From: Chamaea fasciata
Taxonomy: Eukaryota; Chordata; Aves; Passeriformes; Sylviidae
Direction of reading: 5' to 3'
Assembly (NCBI GenBank): GCA_029207755.1
Contig: JARCOQ010000005.1
Location: 62,569,414-62,633,413, forward strand
Length of the DNA: 64,000 nt
Under the pieces are notes generated by a model. The model searched no databases and had not been told where the DNA came from. It saw nothing but the letters and a program-made list of their open reading frames with translations. Below, one piece after another: positions 35,326-48,910 of this stretch. The translations under genes were made by a program, and so were the position numbers. Position 1 is the stretch's first letter, and every line of letters starts with the position of its first letter.

Positions 35326-38300
35326 CTCATGCAATGGAACCATGGGGAAGCAAGAATGAAGGCAAGAATCCCTCAGTGCATTAAAACCTGGAATTTCTGC
35401 AATAGTTTACCTTCCATGATTATTTGCTTCTAGAATAGAAGAGCCTTCCCACATGGTGGTAATTGGTGGGAGAGTAGAAGAAAGGCAGCAGGCATTTCCT
35501 GTGATGTTTCTCTTTTCACTTTTTCTGTTGTGTAAAGATAGCCAGGAGGGGGTTTTTGGAGCTGTCCTTATTCTCTATGTCTCTCTTATCCTTTCAGAAA
35601 AGTGTGCAAGGTGTCAGCATCCCAGGCCTGAAGAATTCTGGTTCACTAATGCCCAGATTAGGGTACTCATGAAGATTCAGAATAGACTTTTATGATGTTT
35701 GTTTGCCAGAGCACACAGCTTTGAGAGGGGAAAAAAAGAGTTACAACCAAAAAATGTGTTTGGATTAAAAGTATTTTTAAAACTTTAAACTTAAGCATGA
35801 GAACTCCTGTCAGCAATTTCCTTTTGCACATAAAGAGTGGGCTAAATCAGGGAAGTTCCTGTCGGTTTCCTGGATAGTGGGCAGATCACATGTATGTTAA
35901 AGGTTTTTCTTTACCTCAGAGAGGTGGAGCCTGACTTCCTGGAGAAAGAGCACTGGGCATTCAATTCTGATTTGCCACTATCATAACACTCCATAATGAT
36001 GACATACAGTATGGGGAAAAACTTGTGAGAAATGCTAAAAATATTCATGTCAGTGCTATGATTTGTTGACACATTTAAAACTCTTCCCTGAAATGGATTC
36101 CTTTGAGTGAAGAACTAACTGTACAATGACCACAACTATTGTCAGAAGCCTCTTGTTTGCCAAAAGAGAAGCTGAAGTCCCCCAAATCTTGTTTTACATT
36201 CACCCACAATGTGGTATGAGCAGGAGTCCCTCTGTTCCACACGGTCATGGCACACACATTTGGCCAGTCAGAGGGACTCTTGGGTCCATCATTCTTAATC
36301 ACTTTATTATTGGATTCTTTTTGGGCTGGTCTGTGTGCATTAACCCACAAAGTCCAGATCAAGAGAGGTCAAAACAAAGCCTCCCCAAATTTGCCACTGC
36401 CCTTTCCACAACTGAGATCAGTCCTTTAAACTTTAGACCAACATCTTTCTTTATGGCATCAGTGGACTAGGGTAACATTTACTTCAAATGAAATGTATTT
36501 CCATAAGACTGACAGAGGGCCCCTCTAGCCTTGCTTGCCTGCGGGAGCAGGGCAAGAGGAAATGCCAAGGGCAAATCTTGCTCAGACCTGCAGACTTGTT
36601 CCCTTTAGATCCAGAATGTGTTTCTTTTTTATTCTTCCCTTCAGCAATGAATTGAGTCCCTGCAGCAGAAGGAAGGATTGTTGACCTATGCATTCACAGT
36701 GGAAAGGTTACTTCAATCAGAGGGGAAAAAAGTCCAAAACAAGAGGAAATGCTCCCCAAATTGTGTGTGTGCATCTGGGGAAAAAAAGCTCTTCTACTCA
36801 TGAACAGAGGTGTCAGAAGAAAGATCCTTTAAGGTACTTCCAGCAATCATTCGAGGTGACATTTTTATATTGGTTTTAGTATTAACATGAGCACACTTGA
36901 GAACTCCACTCCTAAATCAGAATCCCATTTTGTTAGCAATTGTACAAATAATTCCACACTTTCCCTTAGTGGGAGATCTAACAGCTCTTCAGGAGAGTAT
37001 GCAGAGCAATTATCAGGCCAAAAAATTTGTTTCTAGTTTACAAAGAGAGTCAATAAATAAGCATATTCCTTTACTGGACACAGAAATACAGTATAAGAAA
37101 TTATTAATCCCTTCTTTGTTTGGGGTTTTTGTTTGTTTGGTTTTTGTTTGTTTTATTTTGTTTTTAAATTTATGCAGAAGGTCCCTCCCTGCTATCTCCA
37201 AAAATGCCGGTGAAAATGCCATATGAGGATGTAGAATTGATCTTAACTCCTCACTATGAAAATGCATTGTCCTTCTGGCTCAGGGCAGGGCTCAACTGCC
37301 AAGAGTCACAGGGAAAGCACAGGTCCCTGGTAGTTAGTTCTGTCAATGGGGACAAATATCAAAAAAAGCAGGCCATTAATGGACTTCAGTAGTGTCTGCG
37401 GTCAAAGTACATGAACCTCATATCAGCCAGAGGTTGGGAGGGCTAAAGCAATTTTGCCAGCTGTGTGATCTTTCTGTGACTGGAGCAAGAGGCTTGTGAG
37501 AGCACAGCAGAACCTTCATGTACAGAGGTGTACACAAAAGCTTGATGTTCTTCCAAAGCAAGGACAGGGGAAGCTGTTACTGTGAAGTCTCTGATTCAAG
37601 CACAGGTACCTTAGGACATGGCAAAGTAACAAGCACATCCTGCATCAAATCAGGTCTTTTCAATGTTTCTAAAGGGTGCAGAGGACCTGTGTGTGTCTGG
37701 TGGAGGGGCAGGGGGAGGGGTGCTAAACAAAAGAAGAAACAATAAAATGAAGTTTTTTAGTTAGTTCTTAAAATAACTAAGGCTAAAATATTTCCTACCA
37801 ACCCTGACAGCTTATATCTGTCTTGCTGTCCTTTGAGACAGCCAGCCACAGCACTAGTTTTTAAAATCCAGGAAAAAATTCAAAGCTGTTCAAGGAGTCC
37901 TCAAGCAATAAAGCACTTATGTACAATAAAGTACTCATGTTTTCTGTATATAACTTTGTGCACAAGACTGTGTGTATAATTAGTCATGCACAATCACCTG
38001 TATTTATTGGAATCTGAGTTCTCCAAGACAAATGCATCCTCCTACTTACAACATTTCTTTTCCTCAGAGACTGCACAGCAATTGCTTTTCACATAATAAA
38101 GGTGATTTATTTCCTTGTTGCATCACTTTGAAAATGTGACTGCTTCTGGAATGATACTGAGCCAAATGGTTTAGGTATCTGGCCAAGAGTAAGTCTGTGA
38201 AGTTGGAGCAAGTAAGAGTTCAGTTCAGTGCCAGTTCCCCAAATTGCTATATTGTACCAGTTTCCCTAAGGCCTTCTCTTTACAGGGCATCTCTTCCTTT

Positions 38301-38563
38301 GGACCTTTTAGTTGTATGTCCTTTAGATAATGCTTTGTAACTTGCTAGAGGTATGTTGGTACATTTCACCCGTGGTTTTGTACCAGGACATGATGCAGCA
38401 TTTTACTCAAAAGTAGCCTGTGGAGCACAGAACTAAGCAAAATTTGCGGTCTCTATACTGAATAGAGCTGTACCTGGAAATATTAATCCACAGATTGTGA
38501 AAACTTGACTAGACAAGGCTTTAACAAACTTGGTGTAAATTTGAAGTCAGTTTAAAGCATGAG
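35326..38563. other. Non-coding stretch, no gene seen
   Basis: No exon or transposon recognised. At about 37905-37940 there is a short near-duplicate (GCAATAAAGCACTTATGTA against ACAATAAAGTACTCATGTT). ORFs are random in composition. Confidence 0.5.
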
Positions 38564-38622
38564 TGTTGGACTCCATGTCCGGCTGAGACCCCTTCCCATC
38601 TCAAGTGTTCTGTGGTTTTTCA
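38564..38622 (+). mobile_element. CR1 3'-tail remnant, about 59 bp
   Basis: Reads TGTTGGACTCCATG, then GAGACCCCTTCCCATCTCAA and GTTCTGTGGTTTTT, matching the order of the CR1 3' end (GGACT, then CCCTTCCAAC, then an ATTCTATGAT-like terminus) with substitutions. It is too short to classify further. Confidence 0.6.
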
Positions 38623-40390
38623 TGGAAGCTAGGCATGACAAGGAGGATAATGCAAAGTGGAATTAAAATCAGACCGCCTTGATTTGTTAGAGCAGGTGGT
38701 GACCAAGTCACCAACAGAAGTCATTCCAGCTCACTCACACAGATGTTTGGTGAAAGGTGGAGTGCTATGAAGCGAGACCACTCTCTGTGAGTGCTGATCT
38801 GAGCTCCGTAGCAAACAGCAGTCACCTACATTCAAACAAACAAAAGCATCTCCATCCTGTAGATTTCAAAGCTTCCTCAGTTCTACCTCAGGCACTGAAA
38901 GGAGTAGTAGTTTCCTGCTCATGACAAACTCTAAGTGTACACAAGAAAGGCTTGTCTTTGTTAAAGAAGTCTTTTGACTGTTGGTCTTGTCTTACTTTCC
39001 AAAATCTGTTTCTGTCCCACCAAACTGCCTTTGGAACTGATTTTAGGGCTTCTGTCAGAAGAGCCAGCAGCAGCCACTCTCTTGTTTCTAAGTAACATAG
39101 CTATACTAGAAACTCCAAAGGTGCCTCTGATTCTTGTTGCTCGCTATAGAGCCTTCCTGGGGGTGCTCTGTCTTAAGGACATAAGAGCAGCTCCCAGAAA
39201 CTCTGCTTCAGTTTCAACAGGAGTCCAGAGCACTATAGAAACCATGGGTATGATTCACTTCTCCAGATTCATCTTGTCTTACTGTAGGTGTCTAAAATAG
39301 GCCAAATGAATCACAGCCCAAAAATTCCTGCTTAAAAGGCAGTCTACTTGCCGTGCTCAAATACACATTTTCATTCCAAATGATTGTCACCAGACATTTC
39401 TGACACTCAACCCACAATAGGAATGGTACACATATGTATAGATATATTGACATAGCAGGTAATCAGTACAATGAAATTAGATATTTTCATGCATTTGAAA
39501 TAATTGTAATTCTTTCATGAACATTACCCAAATGATAATTTCACAATTTCTGGGTTCCAGTTTGAAGGCAGGAATGTTAGGCTTGCTGGCCAAATGGTGA
39601 ATATTTCTCTAGAGAGCTCCAAACATCAGTCACTCACAGGTCAACAAAGTCTTCCTCATCTTCCAGATCCCAAGACCTCTCTTCTACCTTTATATTCACC
39701 ATGATGGGAGATGCATTCTTTATATCCAGGAAAAGACAGCTAAAAATATGAGAGGAGGGACTATCTGCCAATCTTATAAATCTAGTAAATTCTGTCACTA
39801 GCGGGGTAACTGTCTCTCTTCTTATGAGAGAAAGAATAAGTTCCTTTTCCTCAAGAGAAAAAGCAGTTAGCTTTTTACAGTGTTCAAAGGTCCCATGGTT
39901 CATATTAACTTAATTCATAGGTCTGGCCCAACAAATTGAATCACACTGCACTTGTCTCTCATTCTACCTCATTGTTTTAGCTTATTTCATAAAGAACACA
40001 GTCTTTGCTAGCATTCTTTTAAAGCCAGGGAATAACAGCCAACACACGCATGCAGAGTCCATCTCCCTTGAAAGAAAATAACATTATCACTTACAAGCAA
40101 GTTTATACTCCTTGCATGGACTATCGGTAATCTGCAAAAATCACAGATATAACATTGATCCCAACATACCCCTGTTCTTGCCCACAAGTTTTTATGCCAT
40201 TGCCTCAGAACTCTGAAACACATCTATATAGGAACTAGAAAAAATTGTGAATTCTGCTGAACAGAGTCTATCAAAACAGAATTCTCTACTTGAAATTCCA
40301 TTTTGGATGCTTCAGCTATCCAACTTGGAAACAATCCAGAGTCAGGTGGGTGAAACATGCATGTGCACACACACACATGCACACAAATAA
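38623..40390. other. Non-coding stretch, no gene seen
   Basis: Includes a minus-strand 89-codon frame (39634-39903) ending in an acidic tail (EDEEDFVDL). I do not recognise it, and no splice site supports it. Confidence 0.45.

Positions 40391-40442
<52 letters not shown>
40391..40442. repeat. (GT)4(AT)n dinucleotide microsatellite
   Basis: Four GT units pass directly into 45 bases of alternating TA. A short CA run lies about 15-25 bases upstream, so the whole is a compound CA/GT/AT repeat. Confidence 0.95.
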
Positions 40443-40445
<3 letters not shown>

Positions 40446-40718
40446 TAATGGATATCTGGAAAGATTCAGATGAGAGAGAATAATGCTGTAAAACAGGGAT
40501 GCAAATGATCATATCTCCATAATTTAATAATTTTTGAAGGAGAAGATAAAGACCAAGATTCTCAATGATCATCAGTGTTTCACCATTTCTAAGCACCCAC
40601 CACAAATGTTCTCTAAGTTTTGAATAATTCACTCCCTGACATGATCCCTTTAAGGTATTTCAAACTAAAGCAACCGAAAAAAAATCACAGTATATCCTGT
40701 ATGACTATTCATTAATTC

Positions 40719-40749
<31 letters not shown>

Positions 40750-40755
40750 TTTTTT
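40719..40755. repeat. Poly-T tract, 37 bases with one C
   Basis: T-run interrupted by C at 40730. No flanking retroelement sequence recognised. Confidence 0.93.
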
Positions 40756-43700
40756 GCCACAAGCTTGTAATTTTCACTATTAAACACCTGGATAAGTACC
40801 AAGAAATCACTATTCACTGGCCAAATGTGTCCCCATTAAACAGAGTTTATGCTAATACTGTCTCAGTTAAGTAACAGTTATTCAGTATCCTCAGGCTAAA
40901 TTGTTTCACTTGCAGATGTCACATCAAAACAGCTGTTCTGAGCAACCACAACCATACAAACCAGGGGATTTTCTATTGTCATTATTGTTGTTATTATTAT
41001 TAACAATAAGCATTTAAATAAACACTTCAGATGTATGCAACTCGCAATCACTCTCTAGGAGTTTGTTACTCTGAAAGTTTGGTGATCCAGGGACCATTTA
41101 TCATAGCGGAAGCAATTGCTATTTGGTGATAACACCATACAGCATATGCTTTTTGGTATTACTGTTGTCCTGGAGTAAGTATTTGACCTCATCTCCTGCT
41201 ACTTTGGAACTTTTCCTCCAAAACCTAAAGAAAAACAAAATTGGAAAAGACAGCAGCATTCTCAGCAGCTAGAACGGGGCCGGAGAGCTTTCCCATCTGT
41301 TCTCTTTCTCCACTTCCTTACTCTCTCTCTTTGGCTTTTAGACTTCTCTGTGCATTGGTTCTCACTAAGAGCCCTGTAAACTCCTCTCCCACCAGAACAG
41401 TGTGCTGCATTGCCCTTCCTTTTCCCTGTTGGAGGAATCTCCGTACTGGGAAAGGTAGGAAAACCAGGTTTCAGCCCTCTGCTTCCCTGTCTGTCTGCCT
41501 GGAGCACTGTCTTCTCTTGCCCCAGAGAGAGTTCACCCAGGTTCTCCTCAAGGGCAATGCTTGCACAACAGAGCTGGCCACATAAACATCTCAAACATTT
41601 AATAGCCAAGCTCTAACAGGGCTGTAATGAGGACAAATTAAATGTCTCAAATGCTCAACCATGCCAAATAAAAGCAGTTTTCCATAGCAACAGTAGAAGG
41701 GGGAAAGGCTACCTCTACCAGGTACTGTGTCCATCCTCCAAAGAATGGGACCGCTGCAGTTTTGACAATAAAGTTTTACCTACTTGATGTCATGGCAAAA
41801 TAGTGGTTTCACCCCTTAGTCTCATTTCAGGGAGTTTTTCGACAATTTTTATCAAAACTTAAAAAAACGCATATGCTTATTCTGAGAAAAAAATCCCACG
41901 TAGGAAACATCAGTGCAGTCAAAGTGAGTGGAGGTTGAAAATAATGATTTACAAAGGGAAGTGTCAGGAAGCCTGGGTAAGTGACGTTTCTAAAGGTGTT
42001 TGCAAAAGATCAGTAATTGGGAAAGAAACAGGAATGTGAGCCTGTGCTTCCAGTTTCCCTACTGGGTTAGAGAGTGCTTAAGCAGCTCAGATGCTCTGTG
42101 ACAGGACCCAGGAACGTGTGGACCGAGGTGGGACCGAGTTTGAGTCACGATAGAAACACAGGAGCTGGATAATCCAAAGCAGCCGCCTGGGCTATGCAGG
42201 GAGGAGCAAGATGCCAATGGGAGCCAGCCCACGGGAAGGCTCAGCACTCTGGAGAGGGGTAGAGCTGTCCTGCTCTGTGTCAATGGCAGCTAAGCCCCAA
42301 TTGCCAGCATCTCTGCTCGGCCAGAGAGGCAGATAGATGGGTGAGGCATTGCCTGGGATCCAGGAGGCTGTGCGGCAGGATGCAGCTTCGTGTGGCAGAA
42401 GCATTGCCGCCTCACCTCTGATGAACTGACACGGAGATGAGTGCAGCTTCCCTTGCAAAGATCTTGTTTCATCTGCTGAATTAAGACTGTTAGACAAACC
42501 CCAGAGAGGTGTTTTGTTGTTTTGGGTTTTTTGTTGGTTTTTTTTTTTCCTTTTTCATAATCTGTGAAAGTTAAAAGCTTGTATTTTTCCACACACTCGG
42601 ACATTTGTCTTCTCACTGTTTCATAAATGCATATTTTGACTGCCTGAAATCACCACTAGTTCCAATGTGAATGTAAGGATCTCTCAGAGGACAGTTAATC
42701 AAGACCATTAGCAAGGTCTCATGGTGTTAAACACCAGTTTGGGTAAATTTAACTGCGTGACAGTAAATGGAGTAAGTAGAATCATCACGTTGGTAGTCTC
42801 GTTAGGGCAGGTAGAGGTATCCAAAGTTTATGTTGTCAAATTACATATGAGTCAATCAGTTCTACTTTTTTGTTTTTAATTATGTGGATTGGGAGACACT
42901 TTAAGTCCCATAATGTTTTCTTAAATTTCAGATTTATTCCTAACCTGGGCAAAAATAAAGAAACCAATCTCTTAAAAATGTTCTCTGTGAGAAACCCTCC
43001 CCAGACACAAAAATTATTTCAAGTAAGAGAGATATATTTAATTTCAATAATTTAAAAATCTTTTGATTTGATTTTTCACTTCCCATCTCTTATATATCTT
43101 TGATATTGATCCTTCTCCTTCACTGAGAATTTCATAAATCTCTTTTTAACTTGCACCTTTTGTTTCAAAAAGAAAAAAAATCCTGAAAATTATCAGTTCA
43201 ATATGTTTACCTGTAACATCCTCACCCCTCATTACAGCCATTAAGAATTTGCATTCTTAAAATAGGACAGGGAGCCCTGGAGTCAGACCCCATCTCCTTT
43301 GTCAGGAGCTGTGAATCTTATCTACATCCATGGTGAGCCAGATGCAGCTGACAAGATCTAAAGAAGCTTTTAAGCTAATAATTCCTCGGATAGCTTGGAA
43401 TCTGGGTGAGAGCCAGTGGGAGTCTGGCATGCAGTCTGATACATTTTGCTAGCAATATAGTGGCTTTTCAAGCTTTGATGAACCTTGTGTCAGAGTATCT
43501 CTAAGAGATAGCATCTTCATCTTTACACAGATTCCTCCAGAAAATCAGTGCTCATAGCACAATAAGCATGCAGCAGTTGCTGGTGCCCAGTCCTAATTAT
43601 TTCTCATTTTACTGAGTTACTTAATTTTTCTTCAGAGGATACTCAAGTTATTTTGCAGATGTATGATTTCACTGGCAGATAGAGAGACTGGGGGAAGGGA

Positions 43701-45807
43701 GCATGTGTCGTGATGAGCATGGCATAAATGATGTCCATCTGTGCCTATTGGGAGCAGGAGGTACACATCAAGGTGCTGTAAAGCATTTTCTTGAATCTTC
43801 TGATGACTAAATATATTTGCAAATCCATTCCCAGTTCTTTCCTTAAAGAAATGAAAGACAAGTTTAACTTTTGTGTTTAGGGTACTCCAAAACTGAGGCA
43901 TCATGACTCATGATGAATCATGAGTACACTGGTTCTCAAAAGTTTCTTCATCCTTTTCACCAACTGAAAAGGAAAAAGCTTTTTAGGAAAAAGTGGGCTT
44001 CAGGAGCTACCCATGTGGTATGTTAAAACACACCAGGAGGCCAGAAGGCAATATTCCAAAGTTTGGGAGGTTTTTGTCCTTGCAAATCAAGAGGGTCATG
44101 TAGAGCTTAAATTCTTGGATAAACATTTATCTTATTTTCTTCATCACTGAGGAGTAAAAATAGACAAAAGGAGAACTTCTGCCCTTACCCGAGTGGGTCA
44201 GACAGCTCTGGCAAAATCCAGCACAGAAACACATACATACTTACGTATTCCTTTAGACCAGCTCAGCAAATAGCCTGATTTGTGCCTACTTTTCGCAATT
44301 ACTTTCTGGAAAAAAATCTTCCACAGTCTTTCCGTAAATAATTTATGAGAGTATTTATCTTAAACTCGTTGTCCCTTGGCCCTGTAACTACGTGCTCTTT
44401 AAACAATTCCTGTGGTTTGTGTACATGTAACTGATTGTGTCTCAATCGCCTATGACAATATAATACAGGTAATTTTCTTTGGCTGCATTACTCTATCATT
44501 ACTTTGGCTCTCTGCTTAATATGTCACAGTAATGAATGCATAACAGTGCCTGGTAACTTTTCCTCTGCTTGTATCCAAGTTATTTAAAGTGAAGGGAGGG
44601 GGGGCAGAGGCTGACGTCTAATTAATAATTTGTTCATTTCAGCTTTGTAATGGGAAAGAGAAAGGAAAAATACGAGGATGCCTGTTTAATACTTAAGCCA
44701 ATATAATGTCAATCCATGATTGTGGCTGGCAGTGTGACTCTCTGAGGCTATTTCTTTGAGGGTATGTAAAAAGCTTCAAAGAAAATGAAGTGTAAAAAAA
44801 CCAGACAAGCAGCAGGAGGAAAACATTTCATCTTGTACACAACTAAATGGGAAAAGAGACAAGCAGGCAACAGATGACAGATGAATGGGCCTATGATGGA
44901 CTGCATTTTTTGTGTCAAAACAGAGCCAACTGTCTAACAGTCATTCAGATGGTAGGAGAGGCACCACACAGCATGATTTCCAGTTCAGCTGGCACTTAGG
45001 GGTTTAATTATGTACATGGTAAATATTCTGCAATGACAATATCCTGCCTTCAGATATGGGCACCTAAAGCCAAGGCTTCTTTCCAGCTCTGCCTCTCCTA
45101 CTGTTCTTAGTTTTCACCTTGAACTGATATAAAACTGTGCCGTGAATTCGCAGAGATGAGGGAAGCTGTCACAAATGCCACATCACCTGTTTCCATCCCT
45201 GCCTCACAGAGAACATTAATTCCCCTGTTTGTTCATTGCAGGGGTCCTGTGCTCTGACATGACTCCTGTTCTCTGACATGAAGAGGTTTGAAAAGACAAA
45301 TAAGTCTGGCTCAGGCTTTGTTTTTACATTGGCAGGTGGATACAACCTGCACAGTCCACTTGTTTCCTGCTCTTCTCTTTGACTATCCTGTAGCTCCAGC
45401 AGCACAGCTCAACCCAGGTGCTTTCCTTAAAACTGAAGTGACACCAAGGGTATCAAATAGAGCTTACTGATAAGCAAAAAGGATTTCTGACCAGTCAGCT
45501 TTCCAGAACTAACCAGAAACTTTCTACCTGGAAGGAAAAGCAGGAAGCTTTTTGCAAAGTACAGCAAAAAATAAAGTACAGCTTATTTATAAATACTTAA
45601 ATAATAGTGCATAACTACTACTGTATGCTCATAGCAAATGGTTTCATTAACTATAGTGGAGCATTCATTCCTGTGCACATAACTGCCATTGGTGGGCAGA
45701 AGTCCAGTGATGGTGGAATTGAGCTGTCCCTTCTCATTGCTGATTTCTTTCATATTGCTTCCAACTCTACTTTTGCTGGTGTAAAACCAGCAGTAACTTC
45801 ACTTAAG
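40756..45807. other. Non-coding stretch with possible regulatory patches
   Basis: No supported exon. Two patches stand out: a palindrome containing an AP-1-like site at 43904-43925 and a homeodomain-motif-rich patch at about 44520-44790. Overlapping ORFs near 41240-41616 are random in composition. Confidence 0.45.
43904..43925. promoter_or_regulatory. Near-palindrome containing an AP-1 consensus
   Basis: ACTCATGAT (43906-43914) and ATCATGAGT (43917-43925) are perfect inverted repeats separated by GA. TGACTCA, the AP-1/TRE consensus, spans 43904-43910. Binding is inferred from motif knowledge only. Confidence 0.35.
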
Positions 45808-46400
45808 TCACAGAATCACAGAACGGGTCGGGTTGGAAGGGACCATCATGGGTCATCCGGTCCAGCCCCCCTGTGCCACGTCTCTCTTGTACAGAGGAGC
45901 ACAGAACTGGACACAGCACTCCAGATGTGCCTCACCAGGGTTGGATCGAGGGGCAGGATCATCTCCCTCGACCTGCTGGAAATGGCTTTCCTAATGCACC
46001 CCAGGACACCACTGACCTCCTTGGCCCAGAGCTCACTGATGGCTCATGGATAGCTTGTTGTCCAGCAGGACTCCCACGTCCTTCTCCACAAAGCTGGTTT
46101 CCAGCAGGTCGGACCCCAACCTGTACTGGTGCAGGGGGTTACTCCTCCACGGGTGCAAGACCCTACATTTACCTTTGTAGAATTTCAGACAGTTCCTCTC
46201 TACCCATCTCTCTAACCTGTCAAAGTCCTTCTGAATGACTGCACAGCCCTCTGGGGTATTGGCCACTCCTCCCAGCTTGGTGTCATCAGTGCACTTCACC
46301 CAAGCCATTGATGAACAAGTTAAATAATACTGGACTCTGTTCTGAACCTCATGGGACAAGACTAGTGACAGGCTACAACTGGACCCTGTGCCACTGATTA
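45808..46400 (-). mobile_element. Truncated CR1 LINE copy with internal deletion
   Basis: The plus strand opens with TCACAGAATCACAGAACGGG and GGTTGGAAGGGACCATCATG, the reverse complement of the CR1 3' end. It then jumps to the RT region. The minus-strand frame 46359-46033 reads TDDTKLGGVANTPEGCAVIQ, DFDRLERWVERNCLKF, YRLGSDLLETSFVEKDVGVL and DNKLSMSHQ, which matches the stretch after the CR1 RT active site. The segment between RT and 3' UTR is deleted near 45885. The right (5') edge is 5'-truncated near 46400. The copy is not functional. Confidence 0.93.
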
Positions 46401-48099
46401 TGGCTGCCTTCTAACTCTGTTGTGGTTGTCAGAGGAAATGGAAAATCCCTTCTGTACTTTTGCAGCTTCGTCATAGGTTTTAGAAACACTTTAAGAAGTT
46501 GTCTCTGATTTACAAAGCCCTTCCAGCTGCGGGCTGTTATTTCCCTTCCTAAGGCTGTTTCTGTACATTACAGCAATTGAAAAAAGCTGGGGCTTTTCTT
46601 AATTTAATCTCCAGACAGGAGATCTGCCTATCCTGTCCGCACATTACTTTTCCTTGATGCTCTTAAACCTCAGAAATTGCTTCTCTGCTACCCTCATAGA
46701 AAAAAAATACATTGACTCTTACAGCATGTGGCAATCCCAGAGGGTCACAGGTAAATGGACTTTTAATTGGCCTTCCTTTTGTGTGTGTGGCTGGGGATTC
46801 AGGGACAGGGGAAGATGCAAAGTACTTGTCAAATAAGTGGTTAATTATTCAGCAATAACAGAGATGAGCTAAACGAGGAGAAATTGGTCTTGCAGGACAT
46901 AATTGGAGCTGATTTTTTTAAGGGGAGCAAGCACCTGTTTGTGACCCTAGGTTATGCAGAGGTCCAGAGATCTAACTAGGGTAAGGCAAATATCTCTCTA
47001 AGTCTTCCAATATTTGGTGATGGAGTAAAGCAGGGAGGCCCAGCTGTGCTGTCGTTTACCCGGGGCTTCCTCTTAGGACCCTTGCCTGCTTTGTATGGAG
47101 GAACACTGCTTCCAGTTTCCCCTGTAGCTAAGCATCTGGGTAGGAGTCCATGAGATATTCCCTTAGTTACGGAGTCTTCCTTCTTTATACTGTAGAAGAG
47201 GAGACAGAGAGAGAGCAAGAGATCTGTGTACCTTCAATAGACTCTGCTTTATAACTGAACTGCATTATCCAAGCTTCCCAGATAGAATATGCAATTTCAG
47301 TAAGTCCACAACCAGTGATTTCTCTTTATTTGTCAGTTGTTTTCCTGCCATGTGATACTAAGAAGGTATGAAAGTTGCCGAGGTGTTGGCAGTCAAGGAA
47401 ACAAATATGCTGATAAAATGACTTATTAGGTTGCAGTAACAGAAACTGTCTAAATTCCTTGCTAACAAAACCTGGTCATGATAAATTGCATCTCTGCATT
47501 TGAAAGCACCCCCAGTTCCCTAATAATAACCTCTCCAGATGAATCCGTGCAGCACTGGTTGTTTCAGTTTATGGGATACTCACGCCATGTCTGTTTGAAG
47601 AATTGATGACCCTCTGTAGCTGTTTCAAAACCAATTTATCCACACACTGTGAGATAAAGATTTTCACTCGTGTTGAGTGTTAACCCAGAGAATGCTGAAC
47701 TTCTGCAGCCCTCCCAGAAAATGAGACCTAGAGAGGAAAGGGATGTAGAGCTCTGTCTGATGAGAGCAGAGTGGAGGTACAGAAACATGAACTCTATAGA
47801 AGTCCTGAGTACACATTTTGATAATGTCTTTATAGATCCAATATTAAAAGGAAGTCATAAGTGTATATACTATTCTATAGGAAATGTTAATGCTTTAGAA
47901 GACCAGGAAATTCTGAGCCAGAACACAACACTGGGACTATGGAGAACATTACATGAGCAAGGGAGTTCTCAACATAGACCTTTCTAAAAGATAAAGGAAA
48001 TCTTCCAATACATGGAAACTTCTTTAGAACGTTTTTAACTCTTGGCTTAAACAGAAGAGTCCAGGCTAAGACATGCAGTTGTGCCGGTGACTTTTGGTT
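46401..48099. other. Non-coding stretch between two CR1 copies
   Basis: No exon, RNA gene or further transposon recognised. A plus-strand 105-codon frame at 47670-47987 has no signature I know. Confidence 0.5.
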
Positions 48100-48905
48100 A
48101 TCAGAGAATTACAGAATGGGTGAGATTGGAAGTGGCCCCTGGAAGACATCTTGTCCCTGCTCTGGTTCAAGCAGGGCCACCTACATCAAGTTCCTCAGGA
48201 CCATCTCCAGGTGAGTTTCAAGCATCTCCAATGGTGAAGACTCCACAGTCTCCCTGGACAACCTGCGCCAGTGTTTGGCCACTCTCATAGCAAAAAAGTG
48301 TTCTCTGATGTTCAGAGGGAACATCCTGTGTTTCAGTTTGTGCCCATTGCCCCTTGTCTTGTCACTGAACATCCCTGAAGAGTACTTGGCTCCATCTTCT
48401 TCTCACCCTCCTTATAGATATTTACATACAATGGTAAGATCTCCCTCCAAACCTTCTCTTTTCTGTGCTGAACAGTCCCAGCTCTCCTAGTTTTTTCTTC
48501 AATATGTGTGGTTCTCCAGTCCCTTCTCAGTGGACTTCACTGGACTCTCTCCAATGTGTCCACGTCTCTCTTCTATTGGGAAGCCCAAAACTGGACCCAG
48601 AACTCCAGATGCAGTCTCCCCAGTGTTGAGTAGAGGCAAAGGATCCCCTCCCTCGACCTGCTGGCAACATTGCTCATAATGTAGCCCAGGATGTCACTGG
48701 CCTTCTTTGATGCAAGGGCATGCTGCTGGCATATGCTCAACTTAATGTCCAACAGGATCCCAAGGGATTTTCTGTCATGCTGCTTTCCAGCAAGACCATC
48801 TTCAGCATTTACTGGTGCCTGGGTTCCCTTGTAGAATTTTATGAGGTTTCTGTCAGGTCATTTCTCCACCCTGCCGCTTCTCCAGGTCCCTCTGGATGGG
48901 ACCAT

Positions 48906-48910
48906 GACCC
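48906..48910. repeat. Left target-site duplication of the nested LTR
   Basis: GACCC directly outside the LTR terminus pairs with GACTC at 49736-49740 (four of five match). Both lie in CR1 sequence. Confidence 0.6.

Noticed and set aside
34972..35384. Arg-Glu-Glu-Lys and Leu-Phe-Ser repeat proteins
   Set aside because: They are translations of the CTCTT microsatellite and its flanks.
39634..39903. 89-codon minus-strand ORF with acidic end (EDEEDFVDL)
   Set aside because: The tail looks protein-like, but there is no acceptor of quality in frame and no recognised family.
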